From contig OY725488.1 of the NCBI GenBank assembly GCA_963281255.1, positions 9,955,524 to 10,019,523 of the forward strand: a stretch of 64,000 bases of DNA, in the 5' to 3' direction. The notes beneath the pieces were generated by a model. It was not told the DNA's origin and did no database searches. It was given only the letters and a program-made list of their open reading frames with translations. Numbering within the stretch: position 1 is the first letter of the stretch; the number at the start of each line of letters is the position of its first letter. This stretch comes from Aphrocallistes beatrix. Its lineage: Eukaryota; Porifera; Hexactinellida; Sceptrulophora; Aphrocallistidae. Below, in pieces: positions 21,728-32,353 of this stretch. The translations under genes and the position numbers were made by a program.

Positions 21728-23002
21728 ATGGCAACAGCAGATCCAGGATCTGGTCCTGTTAGTTTATTCGGAGTGAGTAACAAACTCCAGATTAAAGTGA
21801 ACTCGTTTAGAGAAGTGATTGAAAGGAAGAAGTTGGAAGTAAGAAGAGTCAGCAAAGAAATGAGTAGTCTTATCGAAAAGAAAGAAGAAGAAATAATCCG
21901 AGAATTGAATGCTATTTGGGAAGAAGTGTGTACTAGAATGGAGAAGACGAAAAATGATATTCAGAAGAAAATCGGAGTCCTAGAATCCAAAGCGAAAGAA
22001 ATGGAGCAACTATTCACAGAATTAAATCCAGGAAGTGGTCCACTATATGATATTTCTGAGAAACTCAACTCAGTAAAAAGAGAAATGAATATTGATATTC
22101 CCAATGTGAAGTTAACATGGAGAATGGATGAATTGAAAGATTGTATAAATAGAATGTGTCGTTGTGATCAACAGATTCTAGTTTATAATGAAGATACTCG
22201 GTATCAACTGAAATGGAGTAAATGCGAGGAAGGAAGAGGAGACAATCAACTCTATCATCCATTTGGTATAGCGACTAATCCTATGAATGAGAATATTTAT
22301 GTAGCTGACCAATGGAATCACAGAGTTCAGGTTTTCTCTAGAGAAGGAGAATGGATCAGATCTGTGAAAGATGACGAAATGAAACATCCACAAAATATTC
22401 TATTTCACAACCAATCAATTTACGTTCAATGTAATACAGCAATTCTGAAATTGAATGAATTCACTGAGAAGAAAGAAAAGTCTAAATCTTATGATTTTAT
22501 TCTCAGAGGTATCTGTACAGATAATATTCATATTTATGTCGGTCAAAGGAGAGGAATGAATCTAATAGTGTTAACTCTAGATTTGATTGAAGAAAACAGA
22601 ATATCTCTCAAGACTGAATTCTGTCAACAAGAAACTGAAATCAGAGATATATCTCTATCTCAAGAATTGTTTTACGTTTTGCTATTCAATACAGAATTTC
22701 CAATTCAAGCATTTTCTAGAGAAGGCATTCTGACAAGATGTGTTGTTAAGAAAGATAGCATTAACAGTGCTTATTGTTTCTGTCTAGATCAGCAACACAA
22801 CATCTTAGTAGCAGACTGTGGAGACTCTAAAGTGAAGATATTTTCCAATGAAGGGAAGCTACTCACTCAGTTCGGTGAGAAAGGATCTGAGAAAGGACTG
22901 TTCTCTTCTCTTACTGGAATATCTTGGAGTGAATTGGGAGATATTGTCACTGTTCTGCAGAGCAATTCAAACAATTTGAAATGTTTCTCTGTTCGTTTGT
23001 GA
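21728..23002 (+). CDS. Coiled-coil/NHL propeller protein, copy 6
   Basis: 424 codons. Cassette A-prime coiled coil (IQKKIGVLESKAKEMEQLF; SGPLYDISEKLNSVKREM). Promoter and the first 176 residues are identical or almost identical to copy 9 (34375), after which the loops diverge. Loops: YHPFG/DQWNH, KHPQ/CNTA, FILRG/GQRRG, QQETE/LLFNTEF, NSAYC/ADCGD, SLTGIS/LQSNS. Blade 6 reads GISWSELGDIVTVLQSNSNN and the protein ends KCFSVRL, one residue longer than usual. Confidence 0.9.
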   Translation: MATADPGSGPVSLFGVSNKLQIKVNSFREVIERKKLEVRRVSKEMSSLIEKKEEEIIRELNAIWEEVCTRMEKTKNDIQKKIGVLESKAKEMEQLFTELNPGSGPLYDISEKLNSVKREMNIDIPNVKLTWRMDELKDCINRMCRCDQQILVYNEDTRYQLKWSKCEEGRGDNQLYHPFGIATNPMNENIYVADQWNHRVQVFSREGEWIRSVKDDEMKHPQNILFHNQSIYVQCNTAILKLNEFTEKKEKSKSYDFILRGICTDNIHIYVGQRRGMNLIVLTLDLIEENRISLKTEFCQQETEIRDISLSQELFYVLLFNTEFPIQAFSREGILTRCVVKKDSINSAYCFCLDQQHNILVADCGDSKVKIFSNEGKLLTQFGEKGSEKGLFSSLTGISWSELGDIVTVLQSNSNNLKCFSVRL

Positions 23003-23263
23003 TTATTCACTGAATTTTGAACTTTTCTTTATTTGATGAATGTATTTTATCATCATTATCTTTCATATTTCCACTGTTTTATTTTACTTGCATTTATATT
23101 TTCATAAAGATGTTACATTATTCCTATTTTATCAATTTTTAAAACTGGTTCATCCTGAATGATTTTATAATTGATAGAATAGAGATTGGATTTAGTGATA
23201 GTTTTGATTGTTTTTAGTTGACTCAATTCATGACATTTCTTACTAATATTTGGTCTAAAATTT

Positions 23264-23342
23264 GTTAGAAATGCTTATTATGTTCCATTGTTTTAGTTAG
23301 AAATTCTTATTATGTTCCATTGTTTTAGTTAGAAATTCTTAT
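23264..23342. repeat. 32-bp tandem repeat at the BOP1 fragment 4 junction
   Basis: About two and a half units of GTTAGAAATTCTTATTATG with the following TTCCATTGTTTTA, spaced exactly 32 bp (23264, 23296, 23328). The array runs straight into BOP1 sequence at about 23345. Confidence 0.75.
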
Positions 23343-23344
23343 TC

Positions 23345-24002
23345 TCTGTCTGACTCTGATGAAGACGGAGTTCTAAACGCCGTAGGAGACATCCCCACAG
23401 AATGGTACAGAGACTTTCCACACATCGGCTATGACTTGGAAGGGAAGCGAGTGCTGAAGCCTGCCTCCGGGACCAGTTGGACAAGTTCCTGGAAGGAGTG
23501 AAGGACCCCTCAGGTCAGTGGAAGAGCGTCAGGATGCCGGACCTCCCTGGCACAGACCTGCTCCTGTCAGAGAAAGAGATGGAAATGGTGCAGCGGATTC
23601 AGAAGGCGGACTACCCTGACAGTGAGTTCCATCCCTACCATCGAGTTCTACACCTCTGAAAAGATGGAGACGCCGCTCATTGGAGCTGACGAGCCAAAGC
23701 GCAGGTTCATTCCTTCCAAGTGGGAGCACCAGAAGGTGATGGAGCTAGTGGTGGCTATCAGGAACGGTTGGATTAAACCCAGGAAAGAGTTCGAGATTGA
23801 TGAGAAGCCCTATTTCCATCTTTTATGGTCGGATACTCCGGATGATAACAAGAGCAGTAAAGATACGCTACCACACATTCCAGCGCCTAAATTGCGTCTC
23901 CCGGGACACAGAGAGTCCTACCGCCCCCCACCCGAGTACCTCCCCTCCTCAGAAGAGGGGGAGAAGTTGAACGGAAAGAGCAAACGAGAGAGAAAGCTGG
24001 GA
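23345..24002 (+). pseudogene. BOP1-like fragment 4 (most of BOP1NT)
   Basis: Starts inside SLSDSDEDGVLNAVGD and stops inside KSKRERKLG, where a deletion fuses it to spacer sequence AGCGGAGGTTGTTAATCTC. Two frame breaks are visible: a one-base loss at GGGACCAGTTGG (about 23468) and loss of the CCCCCCTAC part of the C-run near 23637. The deletion also removed the usual 0.5-kb post-BOP1 spacer, which is why propeller gene 7 follows unusually closely. Confidence 0.9.
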
Positions 24003-24409
24003 AGCGGAGGTTGTTAATCTCGATTTGATTTGTAATTTACGCATATTTTAAAATTATAACATGATCCTCAGAAGTTAAAATTTGAGAGAGATTCGGAAGT
24101 TTCGAGCTAAACTTGATAATGTATCCGCAAACGAGGAGTTAAAAATTTTAATATTATTCGAATAGTAAATGTATAGTTGAGTAGTATAGGAATTCTGGTT
24201 ACTTTTGGATAGGAATTTAATATTATGTAAAACATGGTATATTCACTACTGTTTAAGTTGAAACTTATATTCTACTGCTTGATGATAGAAGTTTTATGCA
24301 TAGACTTAATGTAGAAACACAATGGATAAGAACGAATAAGATTATTCTACCACAGCTTAATTAATGTATTTAAATGAATTGAATTGTAGACTCTCATTAA
24401 ATCTACTTT

Positions 24410-24416
24410 TATATAA
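24410..24416 (+). promoter_or_regulatory. TATA-like box of propeller gene 7
   Basis: TATATAA, 44 bp before the ATG, followed by CTGAACCG (one change from the usual CTGAACTG). Confidence 0.5.
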
Positions 24417-24453
24417 CTGAACCGTTTTTCATTGAAATAATAGCAAATCCATA

Positions 24454-25728
24454 ATGGCAACAGCAGATCCAGGATCTGGTCCTGTTAGTTTATTCGGAGT
24501 GAGTAACAAACTCCAGAGTAAAGTGAACTCGTTTAGAGAAATGATTGAAAGGAAGAAGTTGGAAGTAAGAAAAGTCAGCAAAGAAATGAGAAGTCTTATC
24601 GAAAAGAAAGAAGAAGAAATAATCCAAGAATTGGATGCTATTTGGAAAGAAGTGAATACTAGAATGGAGAAAAGGAAAACAGATATTCAGACTAAAATCG
24701 GAGTCCTCGATGCCAAGGCGAAAGAAATGGAGCAACTATTCACCGAATTAAATCCAGGAAGTGGTCCACTACTTAATATTTCTGAGAAACTCAATTCTGT
24801 AAGAAGAGAAATGAATATTGATATTCCTAATGTGAAGTTAACGTGGAGAGTTGATGAATTGAAAGATTGTATAAATAGAATGTGTCGTTGTGATCAACAG
24901 ATTCTAGTTTATAATGAAGATACTCGGTATCAACTGAAATGGAGTAAATGCGAGAAAGGAAGAGGAGACAATCAACTCAATAATCCATGGGGTATAGCGA
25001 CTAATCCTATGAATGAGAATATTTATGTAGCTGACCAATCGAATCACAGAGTTCAGATTTTCTCTAGAGAAGGAGAATGGATCAGATCTGTGAAATATGA
25101 CGAAATGAAATCTCCAGAAAATATTCTATTTCACAACCAATCAATTTACGTTCAATGTGATAGAGTAATTCTGAAATTGAATGAATCCACTGAGAAGAAA
25201 GAAAAGTCTAAATCTTATGATTTTAATCTCAGAGGTATCTGTACAGATAATATTCATATTTATGTCGGTCAATGGAAGGGAATGAATCTAATAGTGTTAA
25301 CTCTAGATTTGATTGAAGAAAACAGAATATCTCTCAAGACTGAATTCTGTAATCAAGAAACTAAAATCAGAGATATATCTCTATCTCAAGAATTGTTTTA
25401 CATTTTGCTATCTAATACAGAATTTCCAATTCAAGTATTTTCTAGAGAAGGCATTCTGACAAGATGTGTTGTTAAGAAAGATAGCATTAACTATGCTTAT
25501 TGTTTCTGTCTAGATCAGCAACACAACATCTTAGTAGCAGACTGTGGAGACTCTAAAGTGAAGATATTTTCCAATGAAGGGAAGCTACTCACTCAGTTCG
25601 GTGAGAAAGGATCTGAGAAAGGACAGTTCTCCTCATTAATTGGTATTTACTTTTTGAATGAATTAGGAGATATTGTCACTGTTCAGTGGACGAAATCAAA
25701 TGTATTGCAGTGTTTCTCTCTTTTATGA
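24454..25728 (+). CDS. Coiled-coil/NHL propeller protein, copy 7
   Basis: 424 codons, cassette A coiled coil nearly identical to copies 2 and 12. Loops: NNPWG/DQSNH, KSPE/CDRV, FNLRG/GQWKG, NQETK/LLSNTEF, NYAYC/ADCGD, SLIGIY/QWTKS. Blade 6 has one extra residue (GIYFLNELGDI). Only 2.7 kb separate it from the preceding copy, the shortest interval in the array. Confidence 0.9.
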   Translation: MATADPGSGPVSLFGVSNKLQSKVNSFREMIERKKLEVRKVSKEMRSLIEKKEEEIIQELDAIWKEVNTRMEKRKTDIQTKIGVLDAKAKEMEQLFTELNPGSGPLLNISEKLNSVRREMNIDIPNVKLTWRVDELKDCINRMCRCDQQILVYNEDTRYQLKWSKCEKGRGDNQLNNPWGIATNPMNENIYVADQSNHRVQIFSREGEWIRSVKYDEMKSPENILFHNQSIYVQCDRVILKLNESTEKKEKSKSYDFNLRGICTDNIHIYVGQWKGMNLIVLTLDLIEENRISLKTEFCNQETKIRDISLSQELFYILLSNTEFPIQVFSREGILTRCVVKKDSINYAYCFCLDQQHNILVADCGDSKVKIFSNEGKLLTQFGEKGSEKGQFSSLIGIYFLNELGDIVTVQWTKSNVLQCFSLL

Positions 25729-25959
25729 TTGTTTTCTGAATTTTGCAACTTTTCCTTATTTACGATCCTGTTTCGTTTTTATTTTCTTTCCTATTTTGGT
25801 TGTTTTGTGTTTCCCTTTATTTATCCTTTTATAACAGATCTAATTGCGTTTATTATTTCTTAATTATTACACTAAATATTGATTTTGTGATTGTTTTGAG
25901 TTGTTAGAATAGTTTAAGGTCGATATTTGAACCTCTAGGATTCGAAAACTTACTGTAAG

Positions 25960-26163
25960 GCTTTCCTCCCAGATCCTTATGAGGAGATAAGTTTCCGTAC
26001 ACACATTGTTGAGCGAACTATTTACTGTGTCATTTAGGGAATTCGCTCTAACCGTAGCATTTCTCACAAAAGAGGTGCTGGTCGTCTGCAGAAAATGACA
26101 GTTAATGATAAGAGAATAACAGCGAGTATCATTTAACTTACGCCAAGGATTTCAGTAAGGGCA
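25960..26163 (+). mobile_element. Tc1/mariner transposase relic, N-terminal part
   Basis: Readable pieces resemble the N-terminal DNA-binding region of Tc1-type transposases (SNRSISHKRGAGRLQKMTVN, DKRITASII, then LTPRISVRA after a stop). The reading stops at GGATTTCAGTAAGGGCA (26147-26163), a sequence that recurs exactly 500 bp later where the transposase resumes. Confidence 0.55.
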
Positions 26164-26646
26164 CACGTATATCCAATATCTGTTATTCGTAGTTCATGCA
26201 CTGTAATACTCTGAGACTTGTAAGCATAGTATGCTGGAGTGTAGTTCTCTAGATTTAACGCAATAGTGGTTTCTATGCAGAATTTTTCTTCATTCCTTAG
26301 ATTTTCTTAATCCAAGAATTAGAAGATATCGTCACTGTACAGCAGATCATTTCCCACTGATTACAAGAATTCTCAATTAGTTAATTGTGAATTTGCATGA
26401 TTAATATAAGCTCTACAAACTTTCAATCTCAACCTTTTTTAAATATTTGGTTATTTCTTTCGTGACTATTCTACTCTAGTCCACTGCAAAGCAGTTCTCT
26501 ACACTTTTTTGACTCATAATTATATATTTTGATTTATTATTAGCTGCTTTGTTATCTATCTTCACGATATCCACTGCTCTCTTTCCGATGTAAAGTAACC
26601 ATTCCCCAGATCGTGTAAACTTGTTCCGATAGTTAGATAGTCAGAA
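26164..26646. other. Array spacer inside the Tc1 relic
   Basis: Host-type spacer (GTTCATGCACTGTAATACTC, then GCTGGAGTGTAG, then CACGATATCCACTGCTCTC) paralogous to 10540-10960. It separates two halves of one transposase reading frame. It contains the empty site (26579-26586) for the MITE at 10967. Confidence 0.55.
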
Positions 26647-27330
26647 AGATTTCGGAAAGGGCATTAACAAAAAGATTAGAATTGAATGTGAGTAAAAGTA
26701 CTGTTTATAAGCATCTCACCAGGTCAGACTTTGTGAAAATCTCAGCAGTACGGATGCCCGCATTGACAGATCTCCAGATACAGAGAAGAATTGACTGTTG
26801 TAAGCAAATGAAAGGTTTTGTTCAGAGTATGTACAACTTTTTTACTGATGAGTGCTCCACATGGCTCGACACTAGAAAGGTTAGAGCGTGGACTAAGCGT
26901 GTACAGCAAGTGATACTCCCTCCTACCGACATCCTTCCAAGGACACATTTGGGCGGGATTTCGTTGATCCCAAAACCTCAATCAGCAGGAGTATTTCCAT
27001 ACTCTCCATAGTTGCCTGTTGGACTAGGTAAACGGGTTTTATAACGATGAATGACTTAACAGCCCACACTTCATACTGGAAAGGCAGCGAAAACCTGGAA
27101 ACAGGAATTTCTGTCCCTCCGCATCGACTAGCCTCCCAACAGTCCCGATATAGCATTCATTAAAACCCTCGGCAGTCTTGACGAGTCAACAACTCCAAAA
27201 CCATAGAACACCTGAAAAAGTACATTGAAGAGATTTGGAAATCATTTGATCCAGACTTTCTGAGGCCTTTTTGTCCATCAATGATTGCTAGAATCGAGTT
27301 AGTTTAGAAACAATGCTGATAAGATCAAAT
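26647..27330 (+). mobile_element. Tc1/mariner transposase relic, central and C-terminal parts
   Basis: Continues from the 25960 piece: LTKRLELNVSKSTVYKHLTR (helix-turn-helix), LTDLQIQRRIDCCKQMK, then FFTDECSTWLDTRKVRAWTK, corresponding to the second catalytic aspartate region, and a C-terminal IEHLKKYIEEIWKSFDPDF at 27200-27260. Stops and frame changes between pieces make it non-functional. No clear terminal repeats were found. Confidence 0.65.
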
Positions 27331-28036
27331 AGTAGAGTGCACCAATTAATCATTTCGCAATCGATTATTTAGACATTCAACAACGTTCTTATTAAAGTAA
27401 GAAATTTCTGCATGGTTATTTGCATAATTATGATGTATCAAAATTTGTGACAATAATTTCCGGACATATTGTAACTCTTTATTTCCTATCAGTGGTGGAA
27501 ATATTGCTGTATCTTCAAACGAGAAAATAGTGTTTCTCTTATTCCAAATGTTTCTCCCCAAACTCTCGAACACTTGATTTATTTGGATAATAATACGAAT
27601 TAACAATATTAAAATTAGTTTTTAATAATTTTGATACACAATATATTCTCGAATAGCAGTCGGGGCGATTAAGATTTTTATCATAATTTACCACATGAAT
27701 CAAAATAATTAATATTTCAGATATAAGAGAGTATTCAAAGCTCTAAGAGAAATGAAAAAGCATTTAGCAGCCCTTGGGGTGATGGCGATTGTACAGTAAT
27801 CAAGGCCGTATGCTCCAGGTTTGAAGTGTCAGGATGAAATCGTTCCGATGGCTACAGGTCCTGATTCGTTGTACGTCACACCATTTCACAATCTCCTATA
27901 CGTGTCCTCAGGTCAAAAGTTCGTTGTGTGTTTTGCAGGGGTATTTATAAATATATGTACTATTATATAGTAGATTAAATACATACTATGAAGTTTAGTT
28001 TCGATAAAGAACTCATCGAATGAGTCAAGGATACTT
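27331..28036 (+). other. Unassigned spacer with a coding-like remnant
   Basis: 27725-27940 reads KRVFKALREMKKHLAALGVM, one stop, then RPYAPGLKCQDEIVPMATGP and LYVTPFHNLLYVSSGQKFVV. This is protein-like over about 70 codons but I do not recognise it. 27346-27606 has a minus-strand 86-codon frame of doubtful value. The rest is AT-rich. Confidence 0.3.
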
Positions 28037-28232
28037 CAGTCAACTCCGCTTAATGGGGTCACATCGCTCAGAGGATATTTTGCCCCGATTAAGCGGAGAA
28101 CCCTATTAACCGAAAATATTTTGTATTATTTTCTATGTATTATTTTCTATGAGCTATTCCGGTCCTGCCAAAAATGGCCCAATTAAGCGGTTGACCCGAT
28201 TAAACAGTGACCCCATTAAGCGGAGTCGACTG
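28037..28232. mobile_element. pogo/Tigger-type MITE
   Basis: Terminal repeats CAGTCAACTCCGCTTAATGG and (right end, reverse complement) CAGTCGACTCCGCTTAATGG extend about 25 bp, the usual Tigger-like pattern. TA follows the right end (28233-28234); the left flank reads TACTT, so the left TA is displaced or mutated. Internal partial copies of the end (GATTAAGCGGAG, AATTAAGCGGTTGACC) are present. No ORF. Confidence 0.8.
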
Positions 28233-28704
28233 TATTTCCTAAATTAACTGAATGTAATTTTTAGTGCATGCTTTATCAGTCTCGATTTATAACTTTAGAG
28301 CCTATTTTTGGACCATAACATGATCTGCACAAGTTCAGATTCGAGGAAAATTCAGCAGTTTCAAGCTAATTTATATGAAATTGATGAGTTATGAATCTGA
28401 GATTGCTTCAGTCTAGATCTAGTAGAAAGAAAAGAAATAAAATTTGAATCGCTTTCAACTAACATGCTTGCAGCTAAAGTTGTGAAGGGATTCTAGTTGC
28501 TAAGGTAGAGGAATTTTATATTGCAAATATGGAATTATCACCAACTGTATAATATGGTGATATTTCCTCTAATGCACGATGGGAGTAGTAGTATGCATAA
28601 GCTAATTATAGAAACACAACGGATAAGATCGAATAAGAATTTATTCCAACACAGCTTAATGTATTTAAATGAATTGAATTAAGAACTTTCATTAAATCTA
28701 CTTT

Positions 28705-28711
28705 TATATAA
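28705..28711 (+). promoter_or_regulatory. TATA-like box of propeller gene 8
   Basis: TATATAA with CTGAACTG, 44 bp before the ATG. Confidence 0.55.
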
Positions 28712-28748
28712 CTGAACTGTTTTTAATTGAAATAATAGCAAATCTATA

Positions 28749-30020
28749 ATGGCAACAGCAGATCCAGGATCTGGTCCTGTTAGTTTATTCGGAGTGAGTA
28801 ACAAACTCCAGAATAAAGTGAACTCGTTTAGAGAAGTGATTGAAAGGAAGAAGTTGGAAGTGAGAAGAGTCAGCAAAGAAATGAGAAGTCTTATCGAAAA
28901 GAAAGAAGAAGAAATAATCCTAGAATTGGATGCTATTTGGGAAGAAGTGAATACTAGAATGGAAAGGAAAAAAACTGAAACTGAAAAGAAAATCGCAGTC
29001 CTCGAAGCAAAAGCGAGTGAAGTGGAAAGATTATTCAAAGAATTAAATCCATGCAGTGATACATTCTTCAATATTCCAGAAAAACTCATTTCAGTAAGAA
29101 GAGAAATGGATATTGATATTCCTACTGTGAAGTTAACGTGGAGAGTGGATGAATTGAAAGATTGTATAGATAGAATGTGTCGTTGTGATCAACAGATTCT
29201 AGTTTATAATGAAGATACTCGGTATCAACTGAAATGGAGTAAATGCGAGAAAGGAAGTGGAGACAATCAACTCAATAATCCATTGGGCATAGCGACTAAT
29301 TCTATGAATGAGAACATTTATGTAGCTGACATATGGAATCACAGAGTTCAGATTTTCTCTAGAGAAGGAGAATGGATCAGATCTGTGAAAGATGACGAAA
29401 TGGAATATCCACAAAATATTCTATTTCACAACCAATCAATTTACGTGCAATGTTGCAAAGCAATTCTGAAATTGAATGAATTCACTGAGAAGAAAGATAA
29501 GTCTAAATCTTATGATTTTTATCTCAGAGGTATCTGTACAGATAATATTCATATTTATGTCGGGAAATATAGCGGAATGAATCTAATAGTGTTAACTCTA
29601 GATTTGATTGAAGAAAACAGAATATCTCTCAAGACTGAATTCTGTGAACAAGAAACTGAAATCAGAGATATATCTCTATCTCAAGAATTGTTTTACATTT
29701 TGCTAATCAATACAGAATTTCCAATTCAAGCATTTTCTAGAGAAGGCATTCTGACAAGATGTGTTGTTAAGAAAGATAACATTAACAGTGCTTATTGTTT
29801 CTGTCTAGATCAGCAACACAACATCTTAGTAGCAGACTGTGGAGACTCTAAAGTGAAGATATTTTCCAATGAAGGGAAGCTACTCACTCTGTTCGGTGAG
29901 AAAGGATCTGAGAAAGGACAGTTCTCTTCACTAACTGGAATATCTTTGAGTGAATTAGGAGATATTGTCACTGCTCAACGAAATCCTCCGAATTTATTGA
30001 ATCGTTTTTCTCTTTTATGA
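28749..30020 (+). CDS. Coiled-coil/NHL propeller protein, copy 8
   Basis: 423 codons. The coiled coil is an A-like but distinct version (KIAVLEAKASEVERLFKELN; DTFFNIPEKLISVRREM). Loops: NNPLG/DIWNH, EYPQ/CCKA, FYLRG/GKYSG, EQETE/LLINTEF, NSAYC/ADCGD, SLTGIS/QRNPP. It ends NLLNRFSLL, the same C-terminal type as copies 4, 11 and 13 although its N-terminal half is unlike theirs. Its 3' flank is cut about 110 bp after the stop by a Helitron-like insertion. Confidence 0.9.
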   Translation: MATADPGSGPVSLFGVSNKLQNKVNSFREVIERKKLEVRRVSKEMRSLIEKKEEEIILELDAIWEEVNTRMERKKTETEKKIAVLEAKASEVERLFKELNPCSDTFFNIPEKLISVRREMDIDIPTVKLTWRVDELKDCIDRMCRCDQQILVYNEDTRYQLKWSKCEKGSGDNQLNNPLGIATNSMNENIYVADIWNHRVQIFSREGEWIRSVKDDEMEYPQNILFHNQSIYVQCCKAILKLNEFTEKKDKSKSYDFYLRGICTDNIHIYVGKYSGMNLIVLTLDLIEENRISLKTEFCEQETEIRDISLSQELFYILLINTEFPIQAFSREGILTRCVVKKDNINSAYCFCLDQQHNILVADCGDSKVKIFSNEGKLLTLFGEKGSEKGQFSSLTGISLSELGDIVTAQRNPPNLLNRFSLL

Positions 30021-30132
30021 TTGCTCTCTGAATTTCAACTTTTATCTTTATTTTCTAATGGTGTTTGTAATAATTATCCTTTCTATTATCGTTGTTTTGT
30101 GTTTACATTCGTCTATATTACTTTCATAATGA

Positions 30133-31752
30133 CAAGCACGCTTCGCTTGCTTGTGCTGCGCGGCTTGCGGACACTGCGTGTCCACAGAGTCGCCCTGCGG
30201 GCGCCTGGAGTCACTCAATCAAACATATTTTGGATTTTTTTCCTTTAAATAAATATTGTAAACAAAGGTCGACAAATAATTTCTCATATGGATCCGAAAA
30301 TATAATATTCAAAATCTACAGCACTACAAACCCCATGTCAACCGTTGGAAGCTAGATTCTAGCCCATTTTTGTAATTTGTTTACTTTATGTATCTAAGGT
30401 AAACAAAATTAAACAAATTGATCTTCAAATTTACTCGAAAAATGATATTCGAAATCTACACCCCTAAAAAACCCATGTCAACCGTTTAAAGCAAGTTTCT
30501 GGCATATTTTTGAGTTTTGCTTACTTTATGTATCTAATGTAACAAAAGTAAACAAATAATTCATTATATCGATCTGAAAATATGATATTCGAAATCTACA
30601 CCCCTAAAAACCCCATGTCAACCGTTGGAGGCTAGTTTCTAGCATATTTTTGAGATTTGTTTACTTTATGTATCTATTGTAAACAAAAGTAAACAAATAA
30701 TTCATTATATCGATCTGAAAATATGATAAACGAAATCTACACCATTAAAAACCCCATGTCAACCGTTGGAAGCTAGTTTCTAGCATATTTTTGAGATTTG
30801 TTTACTTTATGTATCTATTGTAAACAAAAATAAACAAATAATTCATTATATCGATCTGAAAATATGATAAACGAAATCTATACCATTAAAAACCCCATGT
30901 CAACCGTTGGAAGCTAGTTTCTAGCATATTTTTGAGATTTGTTTACTTTATGTATCTATTGTAAACAAAAATAAACAAATAATTCATTATATCGATCTGA
31001 AAATATGATATTCGAAATCTACACCCCTAAAAACCCCATGTCAACCGTTGGAGGCTAGTTTCTAGCATATTTTTGAGATTTGTTTACTTTATGTATCTAT
31101 TGTAAACAAAAGTAAACAAATAATTCATTATATCGATCTGAAAATATGATATTCGAAATCTACACCCCTAAAAACCCCATATCAACCTTTGGAAGCTAGT
31201 TTCTAGAATATCTTTGAGATTTGTTTACTTTATGTATCTAATGTAAACAAAAGTAAACAAATAATTTATCATATACATCTGAAAATATGATATTCGAAAT
31301 CTACACCCCTGAAAACCCCATGTGACCCGTTGGAAGCTAGTCTCTAGCATTATTTTCAAAATTAATCAAATGGTGTGAAAATATGTATATAAAGGTGTGA
31401 AAATATGCAGATAATCTTTTTTATAGCCATACACTATAATACATTTAAGATATCAAACATAAGTTGTGGCTTTGAAGTATTAATAACAATGACGATCTAT
31501 TTATTGTAGTGTCGTACTTGTACAATGATTTCTATTGTAATAGTGTAGTCATTTATTTTGTATAGAAAAGGTGCGAAAAATTGTTTTCCATTTTTTTTGC
31601 AGAGGTGTGAAAATTTCGCTTAGATCTTAGAACTTAATCGTAGATTCATCATTTGAAACCTACATGCCAATTTTCGTATCTCTACGACTTGCCAATTCTT
31701 CAATCAATTCGAACAAACAAACAAACAAATCCTAGCATTTTAATATATAAGA
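30133..31752 (-). mobile_element. Helitron-like element, subfamily B, with internal minisatellite
   Basis: On the minus strand it starts TCTTATATATTAAAATGCTA and ends GCAAGCGAAGCGTGCTTG. Host sequence reads CATAATGA before and TGTTTATT after. The uninterrupted site CATAATGATGCTAAC is seen at 45876, so insertion was between A and T without duplication. The + strand left part holds hairpins (GCGGACAC-tgc-GTGTCC; CGCCC-tgc-GGGCG). About 1.1 kb of the interior is an eight-unit tandem array. No protein domains. Confidence 0.75.
30240..31345. repeat. 140-bp tandem array (8 units) in the Helitron-like element
   Basis: The unit contains TTTGTTTACTTTATGTATCT, TCTGAAAATATGATATTCG and ACCCCATGTCAACCGTTGG. 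Markers recur at about 30658, 30798, 30938 and 31079, giving a 140-141 bp period. Neighbouring inner units are almost identical, outer units more diverged. Confidence 0.9.
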
Positions 31753-32353
31753 TGTTTATTTTGCTGAAATGTTTAATTTGACTGAAATACCTTATGCTGC
31801 ATTATCACTATATCCACTATCTGTGTCAGTGCAGCTCCTAGTATATGTGATTCCTTATGTCATGATCAGCGTGAGACATCTACCATACGTCCGTAGGTCC
31901 GTATACTCACTCCTGGAAATTCAATTAGGCCTATTATGTATCATTCATTTATAATCATCGTGGTTGTATTGCCATGGAAGCTAATGTCAAAGTGTCTTAT
32001 ACATATCTTGCTACGTATCAATTGATGGTTACACCATTTAAATAAAATTCACACAAAAAATCTCAAATAGGTAGTTATCATATGTACTTAATTTAAAATT
32101 GATCCCTACTTCAAGAAATATCCTTTTTCAAAAAGGAAATTTGGCAAGTATCGCAAAGATCTGGAGTGTTCATATCTTATCACACCATTTAGTTAGATCA
32201 CAGAGTGAGAGACCTGCCCCTCTGTTCGTTTTTCACATTTTGATTACCTCCACATTTTTTGTTTGAACATTCCTTCTATCAAAATTATATTGTAGAAATT
32301 TTGAATCAGTTTCAAATGATTCAATATACATCTGAGATATATGGAATAAAGGA
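31753..32353. other. BOP1 5'-flank spacer
   Basis: Paralogous to 46360-47073 and 56480-56952, so it represents the original 5' flank of the BOP1-like gene. Contains CTTATCACACCATTTAG at about 32177, the empty site for the MITE at 46636. No gene. Confidence 0.55.

Noticed and set aside
30240-31345. CRISPR-like array
   Set aside because: The 140-bp units are contiguous with no unique spacers, the DNA is animal, and they lie inside a Helitron-like element.
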